Shown here piece after piece: positions 7,178 to 16,790 of a stretch of DNA of 64,000 nt; the first letter of the stretch is position 1, and the number at the start of each line of letters is the position of its first letter. Source of the stretch: Nitrosomonas eutropha (GTDB taxonomy: Bacteria > Pseudomonadota > Gammaproteobacteria > Burkholderiales > Nitrosomonadaceae); the NCBI RefSeq assembly GCF_900116685.1, contig NZ_FPBL01000003.1, positions 62,001 through 126,000 on the forward strand, in the 5' to 3' direction. A program made the translations under genes and the position numbers. The notes under the pieces were generated by a model. That model was given only the letters and a program-made list of their open reading frames with translations, ran no database searches and was not told where the DNA came from.

Positions 7178-9334
7178 TCAATTGAAATTCAAACGAATGG
7201 AACCAAATACACTAAGTGGATTACCAGGCAGTGCACCCACAAATGTAGGATTAGTGTAATACGTTTTGTTGGTCAGGTTCTTCACGTTAACTGCGAGATC
7301 CACTTTTTTGATACTGTAAGAAACAGCAGCATCAAATATGACATAAGACGGTACTTTCAAAAGATTCAAACTATCAGCAAAGGCGCTGCCCTTGTATGTG
7401 GTTCCGAACCCGAACATCAAACCACGCGCAAGACCACTTTGTATCTGGTAAGTGGCCCACAAGTTACCCATATAGGTGGCGACGCCGGTAGGGCGGGTTC
7501 CGTAAATACTTCTCGTGATACCCAGTACAGAATTAGTCACTACGTTCCTGGACAAAGTTTCCGGATCCATCCATACGCCAGTACCAGTAATACTGAGGCC
7601 ATTAATCGGATGTACACCCAAGGATACCTCCACTCCTCGTGAACGGTCTTTTCCATCCTGGGAAGCTATACCACCGGAACCGGGTAAAGTAACAAAATAG
7701 TTATTACGATTTGTCTGAAACAACGCCACGTTCAAATCTGCCTGGCCATCCAGCAATGTGGCTTTTGCTCCTACTTCTATCTGATCCGACGTTTCCGGTG
7801 CTGTGGATACTGCGTGTGACTCAGTTGCGAGATTAATAAACGCCCCGGTACTATAACCAGCATAAAAAGCCAGATTTTTGGCAGGCTGGTAAACCCCTCC
7901 TGTTGAATAAGTCGTCAGGGATCTGGTTCGCCCTATTTCGCGATACTGATAGTTGCCGGAAATTGTTTGAAAACCCTTATCGCTGTACTTCACGAGATCA
8001 TTCCGAATTCCGAGCCGAAGCTTGAATCGATCAGTAAGATCGATTTGATCCTGCCCATAAAATGAAATCTGATCACTACTGATCCGGCGATCAAAGCTGG
8101 GTGAGCGACTTACCCCATGGCTATTTAGCGAAGTTTCGACCACGCCCCCACCAATACTCAGATTAGGCAAAAGATAGAGATTGCGTGAGGCACCAATATC
8201 GACATTTTTATACTCGAATCCACCCAGAAGGGTATGCTTTACCGGGCCAGTCGCTGTTTTCCAGATGAATTCATTCTGTAACGTCGTATAACTGGCATCG
8301 TCGAATTGCTGATATCCTGTACGTGCCGTACTAACCCCCATGGTATTGAACTGGTTTCCTCCGGCATTGCGCACCAGCTCCAGTGTCCGCGCATCATAAG
8401 CAAAGGCGGTACGCATACTCAGGGTATCCAATATCGCCCAGTCATGAGTAAGACCAAGACGGTTGATTGTCTGATCCGTTTTGTTAAACGGGCTGTAGTA
8501 GCGGGTCCCACGGGAAACATCCGCTATTCTTGAATTAGCATCAAAAAGTATGCCATAGTTATCTGGCTTGATTTTTATCTCGCGGTGATTATAATCAATC
8601 AGAAGCGTTTTATCGGGAGCCAGACGCCAGATAAAGCTGGGAGACACCTCAACGACATTACGCTCAAGCCCACGATAACCATTAGTATGTTCTATGTCGG
8701 TAATCAGGCGACCAGCCAGTTTTGGTATATAGGGAATAGCACCAGTTACATCAAGATATCCATTGGTTGTTCCGAAACTACCCAGCATGGTACCGACAGA
8801 CAAGCCAAATTTATTTTGTGGCTTCTTGGTGATCATATTGATAACACCTCCAGGACCTGCCACACCAAAAAGTGCAGAGCCAGGCCCTTTCAATACCTCA
8901 ATACGTTCAACGTCATACATGGTACGAAAATAATTGTTTTGTGCACCTCCATCAGGGAGGTTATCGCGCAAAAAACTCAAAGACAAGCCACGCGAAGTAA
9001 AAGCATTCGCAAATCCATAACCACCCCCCATGTGAGGCTGGATACCGCTAACATTACGCATTGCATCATTCATATCGGCTACACCTTGTTCTTGCAATAT
9101 AGCGGCCGGTACCACCGCAATACTGGCTGGAATATCTCGCGAAGGTGTATCTGTCTTGCTTCCCGTCGTTGCTACATCCTCTATGGAACCAGGGCGAATT
9201 TGCTCGGTCAAGATCTTTATTTCCGGCAGTTCGGTTTTATTTTCCTGAGCTTGGGCCACAACACAAGATGGTATAAAAGCCCCTCCCAACGATAGAATCA
9301 CAGGAAAGTATACAAATTTGAACAAACTTTTCAT
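7178..9334 (-). CDS. TonB-dependent siderophore receptor
   Basis: This 718-residue outer-membrane receptor has a signal peptide (residues 1 to about 28) and a possible TonB-box region near ELPEIKIL. A plug domain covers about residues 60-170 (RDIPASIAVVPAAILQEQGV, then VERIEVLKGPGSALFG and GGVINMITKKP). A 22-strand-type barrel follows, closing with a terminal aromatic-rich strand VFGSIRLNFN. The plug and barrel are of the ferrichrome/ferric-siderophore type; the ligand cannot be told. It is the last gene of a leftward iron-uptake operon behind the PepSY gene (133-base gap) and a dead DUF4198 gene. Fur control is likely through the box at 10692-10710. Confidence 0.93.
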   Translation of the reverse strand: MKSLFKFVYFPVILSLGGAFIPSCVVAQAQENKTELPEIKILTEQIRPGSIEDVATTGSKTDTPSRDIPASIAVVPAAILQEQGVADMNDAMRNVSGIQPHMGGGYGFANAFTSRGLSLSFLRDNLPDGGAQNNYFRTMYDVERIEVLKGPGSALFGVAGPGGVINMITKKPQNKFGLSVGTMLGSFGTTNGYLDVTGAIPYIPKLAGRLITDIEHTNGYRGLERNVVEVSPSFIWRLAPDKTLLIDYNHREIKIKPDNYGILFDANSRIADVSRGTRYYSPFNKTDQTINRLGLTHDWAILDTLSMRTAFAYDARTLELVRNAGGNQFNTMGVSTARTGYQQFDDASYTTLQNEFIWKTATGPVKHTLLGGFEYKNVDIGASRNLYLLPNLSIGGGVVETSLNSHGVSRSPSFDRRISSDQISFYGQDQIDLTDRFKLRLGIRNDLVKYSDKGFQTISGNYQYREIGRTRSLTTYSTGGVYQPAKNLAFYAGYSTGAFINLATESHAVSTAPETSDQIEVGAKATLLDGQADLNVALFQTNRNNYFVTLPGSGGIASQDGKDRSRGVEVSLGVHPINGLSITGTGVWMDPETLSRNVVTNSVLGITRSIYGTRPTGVATYMGNLWATYQIQSGLARGLMFGFGTTYKGSAFADSLNLLKVPSYVIFDAAVSYSIKKVDLAVNVKNLTNKTYYTNPTFVGALPGNPLSVFGSIRLNFN

Positions 9335-9467
9335 TGATTACTCCAGCCTCATTCTTCTTTTAATTACTAGCTGGCTGGAAGCAATAACGACTTTGGCTGG
9401 CTATAGAAACTTACTTATCCTGCGTTCATGAAACACAGGATTTAACCATCATGGATAAAGGCAATCC

Positions 9468-10235
9468 TCATAATAAAGATAACGCTCTGAGAACAAGAGT
9501 AACAGTGACGGTTAAGACTGTACCCGCCAAACCCAACGCCAGCAGTCTGGGGCCATGCAAACGACTCCACAACAAGGCGCCTGTAATCGAAAGTACCAAT
9601 AGGCCGGCAGCCAGTGTGTCCGTGAACAATATCCAAGCATTGGACATGCCAGTTCCCTTGTGAAAGTTGACCAGAGTAGCCCAGGCATTTGCCTCCTTCT
9701 GTTCTATGCGAGCATCCTTATCACCCCTCCAATATTCCGCACTCAGATTGAGATCGGGAGTAATCAGTATGATGTGCCAGTTCTCCGGTTGCATGATCTG
9801 TCCGCCCCCCCATGGAACAGGCCCTTCCGATTTTTTCTGAATACGGGATTTGGCATCAGGCAGTTTGAATCTTTCGCGCAGCCAGGCCTCCAGTGTTTCA
9901 GGTGATTGCAAACTCTCCACCGGAGGGGTCAACGTACGATACGTTTCATGTTGCGCGACAAGCGGAATCTTCATCTCGTTCCGGTGATTCAGCAAGATAC
10001 CGGTCGTGCCGAACAATAGGCCCAGCACGGCCCCCCACAAACCGGTCCAGGCATGTACACGGCGCAACCAGACAAGAAAACGGGCTTGCCTCATCCCTTG
10101 CGGCAGAAAGAGATAGCCACGTGATTCAGCTGGGCGTGGGGGCAGATACATATGCTCCGCTGTTTTACTGGAGGATGCTTCTGCAGAAACTGTAGTACCA
10201 GTAATTTCTCGTTTTTCTAAATCTGGAATACTCAT
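9468..10235 (-). CDS. PepSY-associated membrane-helix protein of iron-uptake operon
   Basis: The 255-residue protein has a cytoplasmic N-terminal tail of about 55 residues. A membrane segment follows (VHAWTGLWGAVLGLLFGTTG) with the family's Trp/His-rich start. A periplasmic part of about 110 residues includes an ENWHIILITPDLNLSAEYW stretch. Two C-terminal membrane segments follow (WILFTDTLAAGLLVLSITGA and LLALGLAGTVLTVTVTLVLR). This is the PepSY_TM arrangement often found next to TonB receptors and thought to act as, or with, a ferric-siderophore reductase. That role is family-level inference. Confidence 0.82.
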   Translation of the reverse strand: MSIPDLEKREITGTTVSAEASSSKTAEHMYLPPRPAESRGYLFLPQGMRQARFLVWLRRVHAWTGLWGAVLGLLFGTTGILLNHRNEMKIPLVAQHETYRTLTPPVESLQSPETLEAWLRERFKLPDAKSRIQKKSEGPVPWGGGQIMQPENWHIILITPDLNLSAEYWRGDKDARIEQKEANAWATLVNFHKGTGMSNAWILFTDTLAAGLLVLSITGALLWSRLHGPRLLALGLAGTVLTVTVTLVLRALSLL

Positions 10236-10239
10236 TTGT

Positions 10240-10655
10240 AAAAAATTGGTGTCGTTTTATAGCTTTCCACGGTATAGACCTTCCCTCAAATTTGTCCGAT
10301 GTATTCACCTCGCATGAGAAGGAATTTCACCCTATGACTTACATACAGGTTACCGGGGCGATTGCGCCAGTACGGTAGCAATTGAAACTCGTGCGATAAA
10401 TCATAAAGATGATCCACACATGTTACTTCAGCCTGCTTTTCTTTATCTCTCTGTCGATCAGCATTATTACCAGCTCAATAATGGCTATTCAGTCGACCAA
10501 GTGAAGTTTCACGGAGGCTTTCGATATATCTCCAAAATAAAGTTTGGTTCGGTACTGTCATTCTCCAGCCATAACGCATGAACCATCACACTAAAACTGA
10601 GCGAACTACTAATAATGGTGCTGCCTACAACAGCAACAACCTACACAAATTTCAT
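10240..10655 (-). pseudogene. Broken DUF4198 (NikM-like) periplasmic protein gene
   Basis: On the minus strand an ATG at 10655 follows a GAGG site and starts MKFV, then meets TAG at codon 5. The same frame continues VVVAVVGSTIISSSLSFSV-MVHALWLEND, a signal peptide followed by the HA-LWLE start of DUF4198 proteins. After a further frameshift another frame reads FWRYIESLRETSLGRLNSHY, matching the family's FGEY-ENLRE--GRLD segment. Later parts have stops and are not recognisable. Such genes commonly stand in Fur-controlled operons with PepSY and TonB-receptor genes, which is the setting here. Homology was judged by eye. Confidence 0.65.
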
Positions 10656-10691
10656 CAAGCCTCATTTTACACAATTTAATAAAAAACTAAC

Positions 10692-10710
10692 AAATAATCA
10701 TTCTCATTTC
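10692..10710 (-). promoter_or_regulatory. Fur box before the iron-uptake operon
   Basis: Read on the minus strand the site is GAAATGAGAATGATTATTT, a close match to the consensus GATAATGATAATCATTATC core. It lies about 40-55 bases upstream of the ATG of the broken DUF4198 gene, where a Fur operator for the operon is expected. A TGTGTAAAAT sequence between the two could be the -10 region. Confidence 0.75.
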
Positions 10711-10955
10711 TTGAGCAGTATCAATTGGAATAACAGAGTCTGAACGTGATACGTGATGAAAGATTGACGCGCTCACGAACCAGATCATGATCAAGCAGCA
10801 GCACCGGAGGCATCCGCTTCCACATTTCACTGTGAAGCAAACTCAGTTCATAAGAATGTGCACTTGTCGACACTACTTACAAGCAGCAAAGCTCCAAGGC
10901 AGCAGTCACACTTGGCTATGAATGATCCAGGAATTTCAAGAGAATAATGAGTTTA
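10711..10955. other. Gap between the iron operon promoter and the methyltransferase gene
   Basis: No gene is recognised. A minus-strand frame reads MWKRMPPVLLLDHDLVRERV and continues to a stop, but it has no start signal or family match that I know. No repeat or clear terminator is seen. Confidence 0.3.
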
Positions 10956-11720
10956 TTAACCTGCTATTTTCTGGATAGGGATGTTTGGTTTAGTGGCAGA
11001 GAATCGTAAACGAATATAATCAGCCTTCCAGTTACCGTTTATGTCGCAGAGTACGGGGCGCGAAGATTCAACAATTTCTGCGATAAACTCTGATCTTTCA
11101 TCAGAAGCCAACGCTGCTGTAAAAGGCTGAGCAAATGTCTCAATCCATGCGCCCACGTCACCTGGCAGTAAAGTTGGACGCGAAATGAGCTCCAGATCAT
11201 GCACTACAAAACCACTGACCTCAAGAAGTCTACGATACTCTTCCGAGTGAGGGAAGAACCAAGGATCAGGAATGGCAAGCCCTCGAATGGCAAGAGCAGA
11301 TTCAATATTTGTAACAATTGCCGAAATATTGCCATACCCACCCAATTCTCCGACAAAGCGCCCACCAGGTTTCAGTGCACGCCACACACCCCTGATAACA
11401 GCCTCCGCATCTTTCATCCAGTGTAATGCTGCATTGGAAAAAACAGCATTAAATTCATTATTGAATTGGAGTTTTTGCCCATCCATCACTTGCGCATCCA
11501 CCCCCAGTGCTCGTGCAGCGGCTACCATTTCAAGGCTTGAGTCAACACCGACCACTTCACATCCCAAGCGCTGAAGTTTGATGGTCAACGCACCATCACC
11601 ACAACCCAAATCAAGAATACGCTCCCCAAATTGAGCGGATAGCAACTCGGCTACTGGCATACCGAGATCAGACACGAATCGGCCATTCTCAGCGTATTGT
11701 TCGGGATTCCAATGTTGCAT
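10956..11720 (-). CDS. Class I SAM-dependent methyltransferase
   Basis: The Rossmann-fold methyltransferase has motif I ILDLGCGDGALT, an acidic end of strand 2 (VVGVDSS), motif II/III around NAVFSNAALHWM, and VIRGVWRALKPGGRFVGELG. This layout resembles trans-aconitate methyltransferase-like enzymes; the substrate is unknown. The ATG at 11720 is preferred over the one at 11726 and over the longer frame to 11783, because an AGAGAA element lies 6 bases upstream and the longer frame would overlap the preceding gene. It follows the PEBP gene by 25 bases and is probably co-transcribed with it. Confidence 0.82.
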   Translation of the reverse strand: MQHWNPEQYAENGRFVSDLGMPVAELLSAQFGERILDLGCGDGALTIKLQRLGCEVVGVDSSLEMVAAARALGVDAQVMDGQKLQFNNEFNAVFSNAALHWMKDAEAVIRGVWRALKPGGRFVGELGGYGNISAIVTNIESALAIRGLAIPDPWFFPHSEEYRRLLEVSGFVVHDLELISRPTLLPGDVGAWIETFAQPFTAALASDERSEFIAEIVESSRPVLCDINGNWKADYIRLRFSATKPNIPIQKIAG

Positions 11721-11745
11721 ATCCATTTCTCTAATCCGAATACAT

Positions 11746-12303
11746 TCAGCGACCATAAGTTGACTGCAACACCGCTGAATCAATAAGATTCTGGTTAATC
11801 ATAAAACCGATCATGGCAGGTGAAGCATCGGGTGGTACCGGCAGTTTGTCTACCTTCAAGGCATATACCGTCAGAATATAACGATGCTTGCCCGCACCAG
11901 CCGGCGGGCAGGCGCCACCAAATCCCCGTTGCCCAAAGTCCGTCACTCCCTGCACAGCTCCTTCGGGCAGATGCTTGCCATCAGGAGTGCCTGCGTTTAG
12001 TGGCAAACCCTGTACTGATGCCGGTATATTGTAAACAACCCAATGCCACCAGCCTGATCCAGTTGGTGCATCAGGGTCATACAGCGTCACAGCAAAACTT
12101 CTAGCACCTGCGGGAGCTGAAGTCCAGTGTAACTCCGGGGATTGATTGCCACCCTCACATCCGAAGCCATTGAATACATGCACCAGAGGCAATGGTATAT
12201 CCGGGTTAAATGTGGGGCTGCTCACACGAAAGTCACCTGAAAAAGCAGGAGTCAATACGCCGAAGAGCAAGGCCAAACTGATCAGGTTAACGTAATATTT
12301 CAT
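11746..12303 (-). CDS. YbhB/YbcL family (PEBP-like) secreted protein
   Basis: The 185-residue protein has a signal peptide (MKYYVNLISLALLFGVLTPA, cleavage near FSG) and the phosphatidylethanolamine-binding-protein fold marks: ARSFAVTLYDPDAPTGSGWW, HWVVYNIP, GACPPAGAGKHRYILTVYAL. Bacterial members are called Raf-kinase-inhibitor-like, but no kinase partner is known. It is probably periplasmic. It stands upstream of the methyltransferase gene in the same direction. Confidence 0.88.
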   Translation of the reverse strand: MKYYVNLISLALLFGVLTPAFSGDFRVSSPTFNPDIPLPLVHVFNGFGCEGGNQSPELHWTSAPAGARSFAVTLYDPDAPTGSGWWHWVVYNIPASVQGLPLNAGTPDGKHLPEGAVQGVTDFGQRGFGGACPPAGAGKHRYILTVYALKVDKLPVPPDASPAMIGFMINQNLIDSAVLQSTYGR

Positions 12304-12432
12304 GAAAATCCTCTGTATACAGTGAGTAATTAACCTTGACGTAATTGGTTATTTTTGTGAAAACAGATACGGTCATTGATCGGGATCGAATCATTATTAT
12401 TCTCGATCAATTTTACAGATGAAAAACGCCAA

Positions 12433-13479
12433 TCAACCCTCCATCAGCTTCCAGCCAACCTGCCCCCCTGCTCTGAGCGGTATCAACTTATCTCCACCAA
12501 ATTCGATTTCTTCGGGAATTTGCCAGCTTTCTTGGCTTAGTGAAATTTTCCCCGTGTTACGTGGCAAACCGTAAAAATCAGGACCGTGGAAGCTGGCAAA
12601 TGCTTCCAGCTGATCAAGCTTGCCGGCCCGCTCGAACACTTCGGCATAAAACTCAATAGCAGCATGGGCACTGTAAATACCTGCACAGCCACAGGCTGAT
12701 TCCTTATCTCCTAGCGGATGGGGAGCACTATCGGTACCAAGGAAGAAACGAGCATGGCCACTGGTTGCCACTGTCACCAGCGCCTGGCGATGAATTTCCC
12801 GTTTCAGCACCGGCAGGCAGTAGTGATGTGGTTGTAATCCACCTATAAATAAAGCATTACGGTTCAGCATCAAATGGTGTGCCGTGATGGTAGCGGCAAT
12901 CCGGTTGGGAACCGCTTGCACAAACTCAACCGCCTCTTTGGTGGTGATATGCTCAAAAACAACGCGCAACCCTGGAAAACGCTGCAGCAACGGGATCAGC
13001 ATTCGATCTATAAAAAATTTTTCCCGATCGAAAATATCTACTGCAGGATCAACTACTTCTCCATGCACTAGCAAAGGCATATCGAGCTTTTCCATCATCG
13101 CCAGCGTAGCTTCGCAACGGGCAATATCCGTAACACCAGCATCAGAATGCGTGGTTGCCCCGGCCGGATATAGTTTAACTGCCTGTACAATTCCACTTGC
13201 CTTTGCTCGGCTGATTTCTTCAGGTGTGGTGGTATCGGTCAAGTATAGCGTCATCAGCGGTTCGAACCGGCCAGCCAGTTCCTGTGGTAAGGCAGACAGA
13301 ATACGGGCTCGATAGGCAGCCGCCTGTGCGGTCGTTACCACGGGCGGCTTAAGATTCGGCATGATAATGGCGCGCGCAAAACGCCGGGCAATATCAGGAA
13401 GCACTGACTGCATGGCCCTACCATCACGCAGATGCAAATGCCAGTCATCCGGACGGGTAAACGTCAGCTTGTTTGTCAT
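12433..13479 (-). CDS. pyrC: Dihydroorotase, class II
   Basis: PyrC closes carbamoyl-aspartate to dihydroorotate in pyrimidine synthesis. The metal-binding set is present: HLHLRDG near the N-terminus, the carbamylated lysine in [36 protein letters not shown] and the Asp of LGTDSAPHP. The ATG at 13479 is chosen because the protein then starts [20 protein letters not shown] as in the family; an in-frame GTG 24 bases upstream is possible. The 348-residue length is normal. It appears to be a single-gene unit. Confidence 0.95.
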   Translation of the reverse strand: MTNKLTFTRPDDWHLHLRDGRAMQSVLPDIARRFARAIIMPNLKPPVVTTAQAAAYRARILSALPQELAGRFEPLMTLYLTDTTTPEEISRAKASGIVQAVKLYPAGATTHSDAGVTDIARCEATLAMMEKLDMPLLVHGEVVDPAVDIFDREKFFIDRMLIPLLQRFPGLRVVFEHITTKEAVEFVQAVPNRIAATITAHHLMLNRNALFIGGLQPHHYCLPVLKREIHRQALVTVATSGHARFFLGTDSAPHPLGDKESACGCAGIYSAHAAIEFYAEVFERAGKLDQLEAFASFHGPDFYGLPRNTGKISLSQESWQIPEEIEFGGDKLIPLRAGGQVGWKLMEG

Positions 13480-13556
13480 ATCGTTCAATCCGGTTTTCCT
13501 CACAAACCAAAAACATAAATTTTCTACCAGAAATCCGCAAAGACTTTTAAGCCTGG

Positions 13557-13590
13557 CTGGATTGCTTCACGCCACAGGCGTTCGCAATGA
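13557..13590. repeat. REP-like palindromic repeat
   Basis: The sequence CTGGATTGCTTC...GTTCGCAATGA matches the pattern CTGGATTGCTTC-(n)-GCTCGCAATGACG seen again at 13789-13823 and, reverse-complemented, at 13733-13768, 16750-16790 and 44294-44325. All copies are between genes. Confidence 0.65.
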
Positions 13591-13732
13591 ACTGTACTTT
13601 GTGTCAAGCGAATTCTGGTGAAAACACCACATTTTTCGTAGCAACTATAAAAGCCTGACGCAATAATTTATGTGCAATTGTGATACCAATTCCCCCTTGG
13701 GTGGTTTACCTGCGAACTGCAACCACCTTCTC

Positions 13733-13823
13733 CGTCTTCGCGAGCAGCGAAGCTGCGTGGCGATCCAGTTCTTCTGTTGCGATCGTTGCTGGATTGCTTC
13801 GCACTACTGTGCTCGCAATGACG
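13733..13823. repeat. Inverted pair of REP-like repeats
   Basis: The left unit (13733-13768) reads CGTCTTCGCGAGC...GGCGATCCAG and the right unit (13789-13823) reads CTGGATTGCTTCG...GCTCGCAATGACG. The two are inverted around a 20-base spacer, giving a BIME-like pair just past the 3' end of rsmI. It may act as a transcript-end structure. Confidence 0.7.
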
Positions 13824-13837
13824 GTAATTGATAACTG

Positions 13838-14728
13838 TCACATCCCTGCCCTTTGTTCCAGCAGCGCCCGAGCATACAGTTTTTTCCTGCTCTCTCCGGT
13901 AATTTCTGCAGCCAGTTGCACGGCCTGTTTCAGAGGTAGATCTCTTTGCAAAATGGCCAATGTATGCACGGCTTGCGGGCTGATATCTTCCTGATCGGGC
14001 TCTTCCACTGGCGCCAGCAGCAAAACAAATTCACCTCGCAGACGGTTTTCATCTGCTCGCAGCCAATCCAGGGACTCGCCCAGTATGCTGGTGTGAATCG
14101 TCTCGAAAATCTTGGTAAGTTCACGGGCAAATGTGATTTCACGGGTTGGGCCAAATACGGCAACCATATCTGCGACACATTCAAGTACGCGGTGTGGCGC
14201 TTCATAAAAAACCGGAATACAAGCGTATAACGTCTTGAGAGACGCCAATTTGCGCTGACGCTCCCCACTTTTGGCTGGTAAAAATCCATAAAAGAAGAAG
14301 TGCGGGGCAATCAACCCGGCAGCAGACAAGGCGCACAGCGCCGCATTGGCACCGGGAATCGGTACTACCGGAAAATTTCGCGCGCGCACCTGCTGTACCA
14401 GCAAAGCACCCGGATCAGAGATAGCTGGAGTGCCTGCATCAGAAATCAGAGCGACAGATTTGCCAGATACCAGCAACTCAACGATTTTTTCTGTTGCGTT
14501 ACCTTCGTTATGCTGATGCAGCGGCATGATCCGAGTATGTATAGAGTGCGCAGTGATGTGTACAGCGTGTGCTGCCAGCAGTTTTTGTGCGCTCTGGACA
14601 TGCTCGGCTGCAATGCAATCGACAGCAGATAGCACCTCTAACGCACGCAGGGAAATATCACGCAAGTTCCCGATGGGTGTACCAACCACATATAATGTTC
14701 CTTTAGATACTCCTGCTGCAGTTGGCAT
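13838..14728 (-). CDS. rsmI: 16S rRNA 2'-O-ribose C1402 methyltransferase
   Basis: The 296-residue protein has the tetrapyrrole-methylase fold of RsmI (YraL): GTLYVVGTPIGNLRDISLRA at the start, ALISDAGTPAISDPGA, VVPIPGANAALCALSAAGL, FFFYGFLPAKSGERQ, FYEAPHRV and TFARELTKIFETI. With RsmH it makes m4Cm1402 in the decoding centre. RsmI genes usually stand next to yraN in opposite orientation; here an ABC exporter gene lies between them. The start MPTAAGVSKGTLYV is normal for the family. Confidence 0.95.
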   Translation of the reverse strand: MPTAAGVSKGTLYVVGTPIGNLRDISLRALEVLSAVDCIAAEHVQSAQKLLAAHAVHITAHSIHTRIMPLHQHNEGNATEKIVELLVSGKSVALISDAGTPAISDPGALLVQQVRARNFPVVPIPGANAALCALSAAGLIAPHFFFYGFLPAKSGERQRKLASLKTLYACIPVFYEAPHRVLECVADMVAVFGPTREITFARELTKIFETIHTSILGESLDWLRADENRLRGEFVLLLAPVEEPDQEDISPQAVHTLAILQRDLPLKQAVQLAAEITGESRKKLYARALLEQRAGM

Positions 14729-14869
14729 ATTCTGGTTATAAAACGTCTGTTTTTATGATTTTCTACGGGCGTAACCGCACTATACGGCAGTTCCTCTGCT
14801 TTTTCCATTTGCGGCCAGCCAACTTCCAGTCTGTTTAACCAGCTTAAATCCAAGCCAATCTGATATTTT

Positions 14870-16660
14870 ATGACACCTGATCACACAACCGCCCCGCTGG
14901 TTCGCTTGCTGCGCTATGGCCATCTGTTTCGTAGCCGCATCTGGCTCGCCACGCTTTATTCAATTCTCAATAAGCTGTTTGATCTGGCGCCACCCGTGCT
15001 GATCGGCATGGCAGTGGATATTGTCGTCAATCAGCAAACTTCCATTTTCGCCCATCTGGGATTTCCGGATGTCTCCGCTCAGCTGTGGATACTGGCTACC
15101 CTCACGTTGATCGTCTGGGGATTTGAATCCATCTGGGAATACCTGCTCAAGCTGTGCTGGCGCAATCTGGCACAGGATATCCAGCACACCTTGCGTCTGG
15201 ATGCCTACAGCCACATCCAGAAACTGGAGTTGGCTTATTTTGAGGAACGCAGTACCGGGGGAATGATGGCGATTCTGAACGACGACATCAACCAGCTGGA
15301 GCGGTTCCTGGATGTTGGAGCAAATGATCTCATCCAGCTGCTAACCACCGTGATTACGGTAGGCGGCATGTTCATCTACCTGACTCCTAGTGTGGCGTGG
15401 ATGGCATTATTACCGATGCCATTCGTCGTAGCCGGTTCTTATCTGTTCCAGAAGCGAATTGCTCCGCGCTATATGGCTATCCGCGAGCAGGTCAGCATTT
15501 TGAACAGCTATCTGTCCAATAATCTTAGCGGCATTGCCACCATCAAAAGTTATACGGCGGAGCAGCATGAGTTGCACCAAATAGAGCGTGAAAGCCATAT
15601 CTATCAGGAAAAGAACCAGCATGCCATTGCCCTCAGCGCTGCTTTTGTACCGATCATCCGTATGGTGATTGCACTGGGCTTCAGTGCCATTCTGGTGGCG
15701 GCGGGATTAATGGCTGCCGGTGGAGATCTCAATGTTGGCGCATACAGTATTCTGGTATTCATGACCCAGCGCCTGCTGTGGCCACTCACCCGCCTGGGAG
15801 AAACACTTGATCTATTCCAGCGGGCAATGGCTTCTACCCACCGCGTACTGAATTTGCTCCAGACTCAACCCACCATTACCGATGGGCCACAAACCCTGAC
15901 TATTGCACAGATTAGCGGGAAAATTGTTTTTGATGACATCAACTTCCATTATGAGCGACGTGCTTCCACGTTAAGTCATCTTTCCCTGACTGTCCCCGCT
16001 GGCGAGACTATTGCGCTGATTGGCGCTACCGGCAGTGGCAAAAGCACGATTGTCAAGCTGCTGCTGCGTTTCTATGAGCCGCAACAAGGCCGTATCCTGC
16101 TGGATGGCCACAATATCCGGGATTTACGCCTGCACGATCTGCGCAAATCCATCGGCCTGGTCAGCCAGGATGTTTACCTATTCCACGGTACGGTGTATGA
16201 AAACATCGCCTATGGTTCTTTTGGCGCCAGTATGGAAGACGTAATCGCCGCTGCCAAAGCAGCCGAGGCACACGATTTCATCATGGAACTTCCGGATGAT
16301 TATCAGACTATCGTGGGAGAACGGGGACAAAAACTCTCCGGTGGCCAGCGGCAACGCATCTCCATCGCACGTGCCGTGCTCAAAGACCCGCCAGTGCTGG
16401 TGCTCGATGAAGCCACTTCAGCAGTGGATAATGAAACAGAAGCTGCCATCCAGCGCTCACTGGAACGAATTACCATTGGCCGCACCACCATTGTTATCGC
16501 TCATCGTCTCTCTACTATCCGTAACGCCCATTGTATTTATGTGCTGGACAAGGGGGAAGTGGTGGAAACAGGCACGCACGAAGCGCTCCTGACGCATAAC
16601 GGCCTGTATGCCAACCTGTGGCGGGTACAAACCGGTGAAAAGATGAGAACGCACGGATAA
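14870..16660 (+). CDS. ABC exporter, fused membrane and ATPase domains
   Basis: The 596-residue half-transporter has six membrane helices in about residues 1-330 (type IV/MsbA-like exporter fold) and one ATPase domain in about 350-590. The ATPase has Walker A GATGSGKST, signature LSGGQRQRI, Walker B VLVLDEATSAVD and the switch His in VIAHRLSTI. It works as a homodimer in the inner membrane; the substrate is unknown (lipid, peptide or drug are all possible). It starts within 150 bases of the divergent rsmI and is followed by yraN in the same direction. Confidence 0.92.
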   Translation: MTPDHTTAPLVRLLRYGHLFRSRIWLATLYSILNKLFDLAPPVLIGMAVDIVVNQQTSIFAHLGFPDVSAQLWILATLTLIVWGFESIWEYLLKLCWRNLAQDIQHTLRLDAYSHIQKLELAYFEERSTGGMMAILNDDINQLERFLDVGANDLIQLLTTVITVGGMFIYLTPSVAWMALLPMPFVVAGSYLFQKRIAPRYMAIREQVSILNSYLSNNLSGIATIKSYTAEQHELHQIERESHIYQEKNQHAIALSAAFVPIIRMVIALGFSAILVAAGLMAAGGDLNVGAYSILVFMTQRLLWPLTRLGETLDLFQRAMASTHRVLNLLQTQPTITDGPQTLTIAQISGKIVFDDINFHYERRASTLSHLSLTVPAGETIALIGATGSGKSTIVKLLLRFYEPQQGRILLDGHNIRDLRLHDLRKSIGLVSQDVYLFHGTVYENIAYGSFGASMEDVIAAAKAAEAHDFIMELPDDYQTIVGERGQKLSGGQRQRISIARAVLKDPPVLVLDEATSAVDNETEAAIQRSLERITIGRTTIVIAHRLSTIRNAHCIYVLDKGEVVETGTHEALLTHNGLYANLWRVQTGEKMRTHG

Positions 16661-16749
16661 AAATGGATTCTTACGAATATGGTACATAACCATAAAACGC
16701 TGTTTTTGCGAATCCTGAAAGGACGAAACAATCCGACTACATCATTACA

Positions 16750-16790
16750 GTCTTTGCGACTGCGAAGTAATGAGGCAGGAAGCAATCCAG
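16750..16790. repeat. REP-like palindromic repeat
   Basis: The sequence GTCTTTGCGACTGCG...GGAAGCAATCCAG is the same unit as the copies at 13.5-13.8 kb and 44.3 kb, here between the ABC exporter and yraN. Confidence 0.6.

Noticed and set aside
8585-9295. Long open frame of 236 codons on the plus strand
   Set aside because: It lies fully antisense to the plug and N-terminal region of the TonB receptor, has no domain likeness and no ribosome site; the receptor is clearly the real gene.
10420-10581. 53-codon plus-strand frame (MLLQPAFLYLSVDQHYYQLN)
   Set aside because: The minus strand here shows the better-supported DUF4198 relic, and no ribosome site precedes the frame.
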